64,000 bases of DNA from Deltaproteobacteria bacterium (GTDB taxonomy: Bacteria > Desulfobacterota > Desulfarculia > Desulfarculales > Desulfarculaceae): NCBI GenBank assembly GCA_020444205.1, contig JAHLLJ010000006.1, forward strand, positions 1-64,000, read 5' to 3'. Both the position numbers and the translations under genes were made by a program. A model generated the notes under the pieces. That model saw only the letters and a list, made by a program, of their open reading frames with translations, made no database searches and had not been told where the DNA came from. Within the stretch, counting starts at the first letter, position 1; the number at the start of each line of letters is the position of its first letter. Positions 37,844-46,172 of the stretch are shown piece after piece.

Positions 37844-38379
37844 TGAGCAACCCGCAATTAGCCACGATCGCGCCCCGGCTCATGCCCAGCTACGACCCCC
37901 GCGAGCACTGCGAGGTGGTGGCCGGCATGATCAACCGCTCCGGACTTACCATCGAGCGGGTGGCCCGGCTCATCGGCAAACACCCCACCACCCTGGCCCG
38001 CGAGCTGAACCCCGACGACGACGGGGCCAAGCTGAGCTTCACCGACGAGGTGAAGATCGCGGCGGTGTGCGGGCTCTTCGACTCGCGCGACTACGCCGAG
38101 TTCCATTTGGGCCGCTGCGCCTTCTTGCTGCCCCAGGCCGATGGTAGGTTCGCCGACGTGTTCGAGACGGTGGGACGGGCCACCAAGGAGTTCGGGGAGT
38201 TCATGACCAAGCTGGCCGAGAGCGCCCGGCCGGACTCCGAGGGCGGGGCCAGCATTTCCCCGGCCGAGGCCGCCGCGGCCCTGGAGGAGCTCAAGGACGT
38301 GGAGCAACAGCTCGCCATGGCGCGGGCTTTTCTAACCGGCATCCGCTCCCAAGGTGGGGGCGGGGATTATCAACCCTAA
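37843..38379 (+). CDS. Phage CII-like (Phage_CP76-type) regulator
   Basis: GTG start; MINRSGLTIERVARLIGKHPTTLARELNP...LEELKDVEQQLAMARAFLTGIRS. Confidence 0.6.
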   Translation: MSNPQLATIAPRLMPSYDPREHCEVVAGMINRSGLTIERVARLIGKHPTTLARELNPDDDGAKLSFTDEVKIAAVCGLFDSRDYAEFHLGRCAFLLPQADGRFADVFETVGRATKEFGEFMTKLAESARPDSEGGASISPAEAAAALEELKDVEQQLAMARAFLTGIRSQGGGGDYQP

Positions 38380-38422
38380 CGGGGCTTGGGCGGGGGGACG
38401 GTCAAATAGGGTGATCCGAACC

Positions 38423-38447
38423 CGCCCAACGCCCGGAGGGATTCATG
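38423..38447 (+). repeat. 25-bp direct repeat, copy 1
   Basis: CGCCCAACGCCCGGAGGGATTCATG, identical to 39078-39102. Confidence 0.95.
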
Positions 38448-38482
38448 GAATACATGGAATTGCAGGGTAATTGGAGGCGGTG

Positions 38483-38782
38483 ATGAATCCCAAGTTCATT
38501 GTCCGTGAACCACAAGACCCTTCACAGGTTGCCGAATGGCATTGCCGCGATCATGCAAGGGATATTTTGGGTCAAAAGCTAATGGACAAGCTCGAGAATT
38601 CGGGCCTGCAGGTGGTTCCCTCGAAGGAGGGGCTGGAGCAGGTGTTTGGCCCGGCGGCCGGAATTGCCGCGTCCCTGCTGCCCAGGGTGGAGGTTGTGGT
38701 CAGGACAGACCTCAAGGGCACTGATTTCATCGAGGCCTATGCCTTTTGCGCCCTAGAAATCCAGAAGCTAGGAAAAGACTGA
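38483..38782 (+). CDS. Small protein of unknown function inside the repeat-flanked insertion
   Basis: MNPKFIVREPQDPSQVAEWHCRDHARDILGQKLMDKLENSG..., RBS GGAGGCGG. Confidence 0.6.
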   Translation: MNPKFIVREPQDPSQVAEWHCRDHARDILGQKLMDKLENSGLQVVPSKEGLEQVFGPAAGIAASLLPRVEVVVRTDLKGTDFIEAYAFCALEIQKLGKD

Positions 38783-38950
38783 GTAGATGGTAACCGTATC
38801 CCCCTTTTTAGGCTTTTTCTTTACTCGGGAGAGATAGCATTGCACTCCGAAAACTATTTCTTGGCGAGTGAGCTGCCTATAGGCCATGACCACATAGGTA
38901 ACGTCACGACGCGGGTCTTTTATTACGTTTTTCACTCGCGGCAATTCCAT
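38768..38950 (-). CDS. Small basic protein of unknown function
   Basis: 60 aa MELPRVKNVIKDPRRDVTYVVMAYRQLTRQEIVFGVQCYLSRVKKKPKKGDTVTIYSVFS, convergent with previous ORF; AGGAGAG upstream. Confidence 0.5.
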   Translation of the reverse strand: MELPRVKNVIKDPRRDVTYVVMAYRQLTRQEIVFGVQCYLSRVKKKPKKGDTVTIYSVFS

Positions 38951-39077
38951 CTATCTCTCCTTAAAAAACCGCCCAAACACGACACCTGACGGCAAGCCAT
39001 GTCTGAGCATACAGACTACCGGACTGCGCTCGTCAACCCAGAAATGGCGTTTTCATCAATGAGCAGACCGAAAACAT

Positions 39078-39102
39078 CGCCCAACGCCCGGAGGGATTCA
39101 TG
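39078..39102 (+). repeat. 25-bp direct repeat, copy 2 (RBS and start codon of dnaN-like gene)
   Basis: CGCCCAACGCCCGGAGGGATTCATG. Confidence 0.95.
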
Positions 39103-40254
39103 AAGCTAACCGTCGCCGCCAATGACCTGGCCCGGCTGCTGGACAACGCCAAGGGGCTGGTGACCCGGGGAAAAACCTCCCTGCCCATCCTGCAAAACGT
39201 GTTGCTCACCGCCGAAGCGCCCGACCTTACCCTGCGCGGCACGGACTTGGAAACCACCTTCATCGGCCAGGTGACCGCCATGGTGGACAAGCCCGGCTCG
39301 CTGTGCCTGCCCGCGCACAAGCTGGCCGAGGTGGCCAAGGCCCTACCGGCAAAAAACGCCGCCCTGGAGGCAAAGGCCCACGCCCTGGTGGTGAACGCCG
39401 GGGCCACGCACTATCGCATCCTGGGCCCAGACCCGGCCGACTACCCGCCGCCGCCGGAAAACGGGGCCACCCCCGTGTCCCTGGAGGGCGAGGCCCTGTT
39501 GGCCGGGCTGAGCCGGGTGGCCTATGCCACGGCCACCGGCGAGAAACCCCTTTGGACCACCGGCGTGCTGTTCGAGGTGCGGGCCGACGGCGCGGATTTG
39601 GTGCTGCGCCTGGTGGCCACGGATGGCCACCGCATGGCCTTTTACGACCTTGACCTTAGCGAAAACGTGCAGCGCGAGGCCCTGCTGGAGCTCGGCCGAA
39701 CGGTGATAGTGCCCACCAAGGCGGTGAGCGCCATGGGCCGCCTGTTGGACTCCGGCGAAGCCACCCTGGGCCTGAGCAAAAAACTGGTGACCCTGCAGGC
39801 CCAAAGGGACCGGCTATACGCCCGCCCCATCGAGGCCGAGTTCGCGGACTACGACGTGGTGGTGCCCAAGGGCAAGGGGCCCCAGGCGGTTGTCAACCGC
39901 GAGGCCTTGATCGCGGTGGTCAAGCGGGTGGTGCTGATCGAATCGGATAAAACCCGCCGCCTGGAAATGAAGCTGGCCGACGGCGTGCTTGTCCTCAGCG
40001 CCCAGGACAACGCCACCGGTCAGGCCAACGAAAGCCTGGAGGTGGTGTGGGACGGCCCCCGCGTGGACCTGTCCCTAAACGGCAAGTACCTGCTGGACGC
40101 CTGCAATCCCTTGGAGAGCGAGGAAGTGACCATCGAGCCCGGCGACGGCAAGGGGCCGGTGATCATCACCGCCGATGGGTGCGACGCGGACGCCGGGTTC
40201 AAAGGGCTGATCATGCCCATGGCCGACCAACGCCCCAAGGGGCGCGCCAAGTGA
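39100..40254 (+). CDS. dnaN: Prophage-encoded DNA polymerase III beta sliding clamp homologue
   Basis: 384 aa; MKLTVAANDLARLLDNAKGLVTRGKTSLPILQNVLLTAEAPDLTLRGTDLE...VATDGHRMAFYDL...NGKYLLDAC...GLIMPM. Confidence 0.92.
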   Translation: MKLTVAANDLARLLDNAKGLVTRGKTSLPILQNVLLTAEAPDLTLRGTDLETTFIGQVTAMVDKPGSLCLPAHKLAEVAKALPAKNAALEAKAHALVVNAGATHYRILGPDPADYPPPPENGATPVSLEGEALLAGLSRVAYATATGEKPLWTTGVLFEVRADGADLVLRLVATDGHRMAFYDLDLSENVQREALLELGRTVIVPTKAVSAMGRLLDSGEATLGLSKKLVTLQAQRDRLYARPIEAEFADYDVVVPKGKGPQAVVNREALIAVVKRVVLIESDKTRRLEMKLADGVLVLSAQDNATGQANESLEVVWDGPRVDLSLNGKYLLDACNPLESEEVTIEPGDGKGPVIITADGCDADAGFKGLIMPMADQRPKGRAK

Positions 40255-40368
40255 GCCGGCCTGCCCGCATGGCCAAGGAGGCGGGGTTCTACCTGCTGGT
40301 GCTGGCCCTTGCCTTGGCCTGCATGTGGGTGGGGCCCTGGCCCGAATAACCGAATGGGGGAGAAACCA

Positions 40369-40695
40369 ATGTCTGAATTGCAAAAACTAGTGCGAGCCGA
40401 CAACCGCTTTGAGGAAGCCGTGGAGATGCTGCGCGATCTCCTAGAGGAAGAAAACCGCGACCGCCTGATGCTGGCCCTCAAGGTGTCCGGCGGGCCCGAG
40501 GTGGAGGACATGCAGCGCACCCTGCGCTTCATGGACTGGCTGTTCATGCAAGGCCAGGAACACCTGGACGCCATGCTGGCCGACATCCACGACATCGACC
40601 TGGCCCGGGCCAACCAGGAGCGCAAGGGCCTGCGCCGGAGCAACGCGGTGATGCGCAGGGCCTCGGAGATCATCAAGGCGGCCCGCCATGCCTAG
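40369..40695 (+). CDS. Phage protein of unknown function
   Basis: 108 aa helical MSELQKLVRADNRFEEAVEMLRDLLEEENRDRLMLALKVSGG. Confidence 0.6.
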   Translation: MSELQKLVRADNRFEEAVEMLRDLLEEENRDRLMLALKVSGGPEVEDMQRTLRFMDWLFMQGQEHLDAMLADIHDIDLARANQERKGLRRSNAVMRRASEIIKAARHA

Positions 40696-40930
40696 CCCAG
40701 CCCTGATCATCGTGATCATGCCGCCCTGGCCCAAGAGCAACCTGGTGCGCCACGAGTGCGAGCGCTGCGGCGTGGTGATCTACACCGGAAGCCGCCGCCC
40801 GCCCGAGGGCTGGCACGCTGACTGGTGCGGCAAGGTCGGCCCCGATCTTGGCGGCCCCGGCCGCGAGCTCTGCGGCAACTGCTCCCAGCCCCGCCGCGCC
40901 TGCGAGGCGCTGTCCCTGGAGGCTGCTTAA
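40688..40930 (+). CDS. Small zinc-ribbon-like phage protein
   Basis: RHECERCGVVIYTGSRRPPEGWHADWCGKV...LCGNCSQPRRAC. Confidence 0.5.
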   Translation: MPSPALIIVIMPPWPKSNLVRHECERCGVVIYTGSRRPPEGWHADWCGKVGPDLGGPGRELCGNCSQPRRACEALSLEAA

Positions 40931-40931
40931 C

Positions 40932-41366
40932 ATGTCCCCCCAACAGCCTGGGCCGGGCGTGGCCCCTCTCGCGCCCCGGCGTGCCCTTGGCTCCGTGCCG
41001 TCCGTGGCCCATCTGGCTGCCATGTCCTCGCTAGCCGAGACCAACCCTGAACCAACCCGCCCCCGGCAAGGCGCAACGGAGCAGCGCCGGGGGCCTTCCA
41101 GGAAGTGGCCCAGCCGCAAGGCAATCAGCGAGACGGCCATCCTGGGTTTGACCGGCACGGCCATCTGGCTGGCCAACAGCGGCCCTGCCTGGGCCTTGTG
41201 GGCCGGGCCCTTTGGCCTGGCCTCGCAATACTTTTGGATTCGCGACACCCGGCGCAACCGGGAGTGGGGCAAGTTCTGGCTTAGCTGGTGGTTCGCCCTG
41301 GCCTGGTTTAGGGCACTGTGCAAGCTGCTGGGCTGGCCCGACCCGGTGGCCCTGGTTTTTGGGTAG
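40932..41366 (+). CDS. Phage membrane protein, unknown
   Basis: Two hydrophobic segments; exact start uncertain. Confidence 0.45.
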   Translation: MSPQQPGPGVAPLAPRRALGSVPSVAHLAAMSSLAETNPEPTRPRQGATEQRRGPSRKWPSRKAISETAILGLTGTAIWLANSGPAWALWAGPFGLASQYFWIRDTRRNREWGKFWLSWWFALAWFRALCKLLGWPDPVALVFG

Positions 41367-41376
41367 GAGCAGCGGA

Positions 41377-41598
41377 GTGGCTCGCCCGAGCTTTCATGAC
41401 CTGGCCTACTCGGCCAGGGTGATCAAGCGCAAAAAGCGCCTGGTGCGGGCCCTGCTGGAGCTGGGCTGCGACCCACGGGCCACCCTCCGGGGTATCGAAA
41501 AACGGGCGGCGCAAGACCTGGAGCGGGTCAACGCCCAGGCTCGGCCTTTCATCGCCAGCGGCGCCAGCCTGGGGCGCATCAATGGCAGGGACGCATGA
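41377..41598 (+). CDS. Small phage protein, unknown
   Basis: GTG start: MARPSFHDLAYSARVIKRKKRLVRALLELGCDPRATLRGIEKRAAQDLERVNAQ. Confidence 0.45.
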   Translation: MARPSFHDLAYSARVIKRKKRLVRALLELGCDPRATLRGIEKRAAQDLERVNAQARPFIASGASLGRINGRDA

Positions 41599-41706
41599 GC
41601 CGAACAATGAAGCCCATGGAGCCGTGGTTAAAAGCGTCGGGCAAGCTTGGTGGCGAAAAGAGATAAGGCGATTCACCGACAACATCGACATCTGGGGGAG
41701 ACGTAA

Positions 41707-42667
41707 TTGTCCGGCTACTCGCAGATAAGGGGCGACCAGCTTTGGTATCAGCTTGCGCAAAGCGGGGTGGATGCCAACGCCCGCAATTTGTTTTTCTTCC
41801 TGTTGGCTCCGGCCAATGAGCGGCCCACCGCCGGGGTGCGCCGCTACCTGCCAACCGAGCCCCTGACTTTCATGCCGGAGTGGGACCAGGAAACGGCTCT
41901 GCAAGCGCTGAGCGCCCTGGAGAAAGCGGGCCTGGTCCTCTATGACCACCAAGCCGCGCTGATCTGCGTTCCCCTCCTGCTGGAAATGCAGCCCTACAAG
42001 GGCCACCCAGCGGTGGCCGGTGCCATGGCCTCCTTGGAGGTGTACCCCGACTCGCCAGTGATCATCCCCGCCCTGGAGCACCTGGCGGCCGCGGCGCGGG
42101 AAGCGGCCAAGACTGCGCGGGAGAAGGCCCAGGGCGACTCCAAGCGCCAAGAGGCGGCCCTGCGCTCTGCCGAGCAGGCCGAGGAGATCGCCCGAAACCT
42201 GGAGGCCCGCCTTGAGCGGGTAGACAACCTGGCCCGCGTCACGGATACCCCCCCGGGGGGGCATCCGGGGGGTATCGAGGGGGGCTGCGAGCCAACCGAA
42301 CAAGGGCAAATACCCCCCCGAGGGGGTATCGAGGGGGTATCGAGGGGGGGTGCGCCCGGAGAGGAAAATGAGGCGGATTCGCCCGAAAATGCCCCGGCAG
42401 AGGCCCCCCCGAGGGGGTATCGAGGGGGCCCCGGGGGGGTATCGGGGGGGTATCCTCGCGCGCGCGGGGGTGCGGCCACGCGGCCAGCATCGCCGCCGAG
42501 TGCATGGGGGGTATCCTCGCGCGCGCGGGGGTGCGCGCGGTCCCGATCCCGAACCCGAACCCGAGCCCGAGCCCTCCGGAAGGGAACCCCCCCATGCCCC
42601 CCCTTCGGCCCGTGGCGGCCCACCCCAAGCGCTGGGCCAAGTCCTGGACAAGGCAAGAGGCAAGTAA
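41707..42667 (+). CDS. Phage replication initiator-like protein (winged-helix-like N-terminus); 3' reading frame uncertain
   Basis: LWYQLAQSGVDANARNLFFFLLAPANERPTAGVRRYLPTEPLTFMPEWDQETALQALSALEKAGLV; frame +1 at start, frame +2 gives a natural C-terminus and stop at 42667; as written, frame +1 fuses to the downstream gene. Confidence 0.55.
42244..42515 (+). repeat. Iteron-like GGGGGTATC array; candidate replication origin
   Basis: Seven direct G5-7 TATC copies with TATC at 42273, 42327, 42338, 42418, 42440, 42451, 42512, plus inverted GATACCCCC at 42244. Confidence 0.6.
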
Positions 42668-42696
42668 AAAACAAGGCGGCCGAGGAGGCGAGAGAC

Positions 42697-43542
42697 ATGC
42701 AGGCACAAGCAAACCAAAGGCACCGACCGGACGCCCCAACCCGGAAACCGCACGGGCGCACCCAAAGGCCACCCGATGGGCGGTGCAGGCATTGCGGCGC
42801 AGTCACCAAGCCCCTTCGCATCGAGTCGGCCTATCACGCCGAAGGGGTTCACTGGCTGGAGCCGTCCACGCTCTGCGATGCTTGCGCGGCCCAGATGCAA
42901 GGCGCCGGAGACGAGCAGGAGCGTGGCCTTGCCTGCCGAAGCATCTTGACCAAGGCGGGGCTGCCCGCCTCCCTGCGAGGCTGGGACTTTGCCCAGGCCT
43001 GGGACGCGGCCCAGGCGTTCAAGGCGGGCGAGGACCTGGCCGGGTGGCAAGGGGCCTGGCAAGAGTGCAAGTCCTGGCACGGTGGGCGCACGGGCCTGCT
43101 TTTGCAAGGCCCGGCGGGCACCGGCAAGAGCGTGTTGGCGGTGTGCGCCCTCAAGGCCTGGGTCTTGGCCAAGGGCGAGAGCGCGGTTTTCCTGGCCGTG
43201 CCCGAGTGGTGCGGGCATATCGAGCGCCGCGACCGGGCCGAGGCGCGCGAAATGGTGCGCCAGGCCCTGGGCGCCGGCTTGGCCGTGCTGGACGACCTGG
43301 GGGTGGAGCGCATGCCCAGCGAGGCCCAGCGCGAGGCGGTGCGCATCATCGACCGCCGCCAGGCCGATGGCCGCCCCACCCTGGTGACCACCAACGCCGA
43401 CGTCGCGGAGATCGCCAAGCGCTTCAGGCGGGCCGACGCTCACGGGCGCTTTGCCGACCGCCTGACAGCCTATTGCCGCCCGGTTCAGGTGCCCGGGCAG
43501 AGCTTTAGGCGGCTCAAGGCGGCGGCGGGGGTGTGGTCTTGA
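42697..43542 (+). CDS. DnaC/IstB-like AAA+ helicase loader
   Basis: ATG at 42697 with GAGGAGG 8 nt upstream; zinc-finger-like CRHCG...CDAC; Walker A GPAGTGKS; GLAVLDDLGVER; TTNAD. Confidence 0.85.
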   Translation: MQAQANQRHRPDAPTRKPHGRTQRPPDGRCRHCGAVTKPLRIESAYHAEGVHWLEPSTLCDACAAQMQGAGDEQERGLACRSILTKAGLPASLRGWDFAQAWDAAQAFKAGEDLAGWQGAWQECKSWHGGRTGLLLQGPAGTGKSVLAVCALKAWVLAKGESAVFLAVPEWCGHIERRDRAEAREMVRQALGAGLAVLDDLGVERMPSEAQREAVRIIDRRQADGRPTLVTTNADVAEIAKRFRRADAHGRFADRLTAYCRPVQVPGQSFRRLKAAAGVWS

Positions 43543-43979
43543 GCAAGGCGGCGCTGGAGCATGTGGGCGAAACCCTGCCCTGGCCCAGCCCGGTGCCGGC
43601 GGGCCTGCTGGGCCTGTTGCACAAGTGGGCCGAGTGGCGCGTGGCCCAGGCGGCGCCGCGGCCGGTCAAGATGCCCGATCCCAACCTGACCTACAAGATC
43701 ACCGGACGGGGGGTGGTGGCCAGCCGCAGGTTCATGTGCCCGCGCCAAGAGCCTGCCCGCCTGGAGGAGTTCAACCTGGCCTTTTGGGGGATGGCCCCGC
43801 GCGAGCGCTTTTGGATCTTGGCCTTCATGGAGCTGGAGCAAGAGCTGTGGAAAGAAAACTCCCCGATTTTGCGGGGCTCGCTGACGCTGTTGGATGTGAC
43901 CTGGGAGCAATTCAAGACCGAGATCGTGGGCGCCCTGAAGAGCCTGGCCAAACAGGCCCGCCAGAGGGGCGTGCTGTGA
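43533..43979 (+). CDS. Phage protein of unknown function
   Basis: 148 aa ORF overlapping neighbouring genes by a few nt. Confidence 0.5.
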   Translation: MVLSKAALEHVGETLPWPSPVPAGLLGLLHKWAEWRVAQAAPRPVKMPDPNLTYKITGRGVVASRRFMCPRQEPARLEEFNLAFWGMAPRERFWILAFMELEQELWKENSPILRGSLTLLDVTWEQFKTEIVGALKSLAKQARQRGVL

Positions 43980-44185
43980 GGCCGGAGAAGGTGGACATCC
44001 TCACCGGCTGGCAGGAGATCGCCGACGAGCTAAACACGACGGTGCGCAAGGCTCAGCGCTGGGAAAAGCAGTTTGGCCTGCCGGTGGACCGCAAGGGCAG
44101 GAGTGGGCGCTTGATAACAACCAGCCGTGCCGCGCTGCAAGCCTGGGTGGACGGCGGCAATCAAAAGACAAGTGGAGGCCGATAG
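43976..44185 (+). CDS. Small HTH DNA-binding protein
   Basis: GTG start: MRPEKVDILTGWQEIADELNTTVRKAQRWEKQFGLPVDRKGRSGRLITTSRAALQAWV. Confidence 0.65.
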   Translation: MRPEKVDILTGWQEIADELNTTVRKAQRWEKQFGLPVDRKGRSGRLITTSRAALQAWVDGGNQKTSGGR

Positions 44186-44454
44186 TGCTCAACCTGGTGA
44201 CCTTGCTGGTCGCGGTGATCCTGGCGGCCTTGGTGGTGGTCAACCTGCCCGCGACTCCCCTGCTGGCCGGGCTGGCGGCCTGGTGGGCGTTGGGCGTGCT
44301 GCCTACCCGCTGGGCCTGGGAGGTTTTCGTGGGCCAGGACAAGAGCCGGGGGTGGAAATGGGCCTGGGCTGCGGCCCTGGGCGGGCTGTGGCCGGTGTGG
44401 GTGATGCTGGCCGTTTTGTGCCTGGTGGGTGAGGCCCGTGCCAAAAAGCGTTAG
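44185..44454 (+). CDS. Small membrane protein (holin-like possible)
   Basis: Three hydrophobic segments, 89 aa. Confidence 0.5.
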   Translation: MLNLVTLLVAVILAALVVVNLPATPLLAGLAAWWALGVLPTRWAWEVFVGQDKSRGWKWAWAAALGGLWPVWVMLAVLCLVGEARAKKR

Positions 44455-44567
44455 CGAATTCCCGAAAAGCGCTAATTGACGCTTTGTTGGTGGTTAATGT
44501 CGTTAAATGACGCTGGACATGGGGGGCACCAACTCATAAATTAGATACAATCTCTCGTAAGTGCGAC

Positions 44568-44593
44568 GGCGGGCCACCGAGCCCGCCTTTTTT
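44568..44593 (+). terminator. Rho-independent terminator
   Basis: GGCGGGC-CACCGA-GCCCGCC followed by T6. Confidence 0.8.
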
Positions 44594-44612
44594 ATTGGGG
44601 AGGGGGCCTAAG

Positions 44613-45242
44613 ATGGACCCTATTCTCGTCCTTGAACCAGAGAAATTCGACGAGGTGGCCGACAAGCTGGCCCGCATTCCCTACGGCCTAGCCAAGGTGT
44701 TGGAGCAAAGCCTGCGCCGCGCCTCCAAGGGCATGATCAGCGACGCCTCGCGCACCGGCCGTGAGATATACGGCCTGAAGCACCGCACTGTCCTGGCCGA
44801 CCTGAAGATTTTGCGGCCCTGGGCGGCGAGCGGCCGCTTTGAAGCCGGGGTGGATGTCAAGGCCAAGGCCCGCAAGCTCTCGCTGATGCGCTATGGTGTG
44901 CGTCCCGCCCAGCCGGTGAGCTCCCAGGGCGTGCCCAACGCCAGGCGCCGGCCCAAGGGCGGGCCGTCGTTCATGGTGCTAAAGTCCACCGGGCGCAAAA
45001 AGGTGCGCCGAGGCTTTGTGATCATGCCGCCCACCGATGCCGGCGAAGCGGACGGACCGGTGTTCTTTGCCCGCAGGGGCAAGGCCAAACTGCCTATCAA
45101 AAAGCTAACCGGGCCGGGGGTGCGCAGCATCCTGCGCCGCAAGCAGGTGCGGGAGGCGGTGCGAGGCAACGCCCTGGACCGCCTATACAAGCAGCTCGAC
45201 TACAACACCAGGGGGCTGTTAAGGCGCTACGGGCTCAAGTAG
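44613..45242 (+). CDS. Phage minor tail protein Z-like
   Basis: FDEVADKLARIPYGLAKVLEQSLRRASKGMISDASRTGREIYGLKHRTVLADLKI. Confidence 0.6.
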   Translation: MDPILVLEPEKFDEVADKLARIPYGLAKVLEQSLRRASKGMISDASRTGREIYGLKHRTVLADLKILRPWAASGRFEAGVDVKAKARKLSLMRYGVRPAQPVSSQGVPNARRRPKGGPSFMVLKSTGRKKVRRGFVIMPPTDAGEADGPVFFARRGKAKLPIKKLTGPGVRSILRRKQVREAVRGNALDRLYKQLDYNTRGLLRRYGLK

Positions 45243-45283
45243 AGCCGAGGTGCACGCAGGCCCTTACCCGCCGCGACCCGGTT

Positions 45284-45526
45284 GGTTGACAACCTGGCGG
45301 GGGCATCGTTGACACGCCGTTGACACGCGGGCCGGAGCCGAAAGGGCGGCCCGCAACCTACCGAAAAGCTACGCAATAACGATAAGTTAAAAAGGCTCGC
45401 TGCCCGCGACGCCGGCCCTCAAAGGTACTTACCCCGGGGGGCCCGCCTGCGGGTAGCATGAGCCGCGCAATAAATCTCTAGCTGATGCGGTCGAATTTGG
45501 GTTGACAGTTGACACGTTTTGTCAAC
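45284..45526. promoter_or_regulatory. Cluster of GTTGACA sites; candidate terminase-binding (cosB/pac-like) or operator region
   Basis: GTTGACA at 45285, 45308, 45319, 45501, 45508 and inverted TGTCAAC at 45520; tandem CGTTGACACGC at 45307-45328. Confidence 0.45.
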
Positions 45527-45626
45527 GTAGGTTCACGGTAGCAACGCCTCGTAATTTCAAATAGATAAGGCATACCGGTTCACGGGATCCGCCGCACTTC
45601 TCAGGCGATCTAAGGAGTAACCTTGC

Positions 45627-46172
45627 TTGCCCGAACTCATCTCCCAAGCCGAATACTCGCGCCGCCGCGGCGTCACCCGCCAGGCGGTCAGCAAGTGGGT
45701 TAAGCAGGGCACAATCCCCATTGACCCCGAGACGAAAAAGATAGACCCGGCCGCGGCCGACGCCGCCCTTGAGGCCAACCTAGACACCAGCAAGCAGCGC
45801 GATTCCAAGCCCGGCCCGGTCAAGGCCCGCGCCCCCAAGGGCGAGGGTGACAACGAGGCTCGCCCAGAGTCAACCCTGACCAAGGCACGCACCCAGCGGG
45901 AGATCATCCAGGCCCAAAGGGCCAAGGTGGAGCTGGACCTACTGCAGGGAACCGTAGTCAAAACTCAGCTCGTTGAGGACTCCACCTTTGAGGCCGGCCG
46001 CCTTTTTCGTGACCAGCTCCGGGGCCTGCCCGCCAAGCTGGCCAAGCGCCTGGCCGTGGCCGCCACCCCCGTCGAGTGCTCCGAAATTCTCACAGAGGAA
46101 ATAGACCTCATCCTGGGAGAGCTGCTCCGCAACCTGCAAGAGGTGCCCGTCGATGCTGGCCCTGATTCGTGA
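45627..46172 (+). CDS. Phage terminase small subunit
   Basis: MPELISQAEYSRRRGVTRQAVSKWVKQGTIPIDPETKKIDPAAADAALEANLD; upstream of and overlapping TerL. Confidence 0.8.
   Translation: MPELISQAEYSRRRGVTRQAVSKWVKQGTIPIDPETKKIDPAAADAALEANLDTSKQRDSKPGPVKARAPKGEGDNEARPESTLTKARTQREIIQAQRAKVELDLLQGTVVKTQLVEDSTFEAGRLFRDQLRGLPAKLAKRLAVAATPVECSEILTEEIDLILGELLRNLQEVPVDAGPDS

Noticed and set aside
42541-42573. CCCGAACCCGAGCCC hexamer repeat as a separate regulatory array
   Set aside because: In frame +2 it encodes a simple (PE)n linker (PDPEPEPEPEP), so protein-level low complexity is enough to explain it.
41308-43443. 711-aa minus-strand ORF antisense to the initiator/DnaC region
   Set aside because: Typical GC-rich antisense open frame; low-complexity translation, whereas the plus strand has a clear AAA+ protein with RBS.
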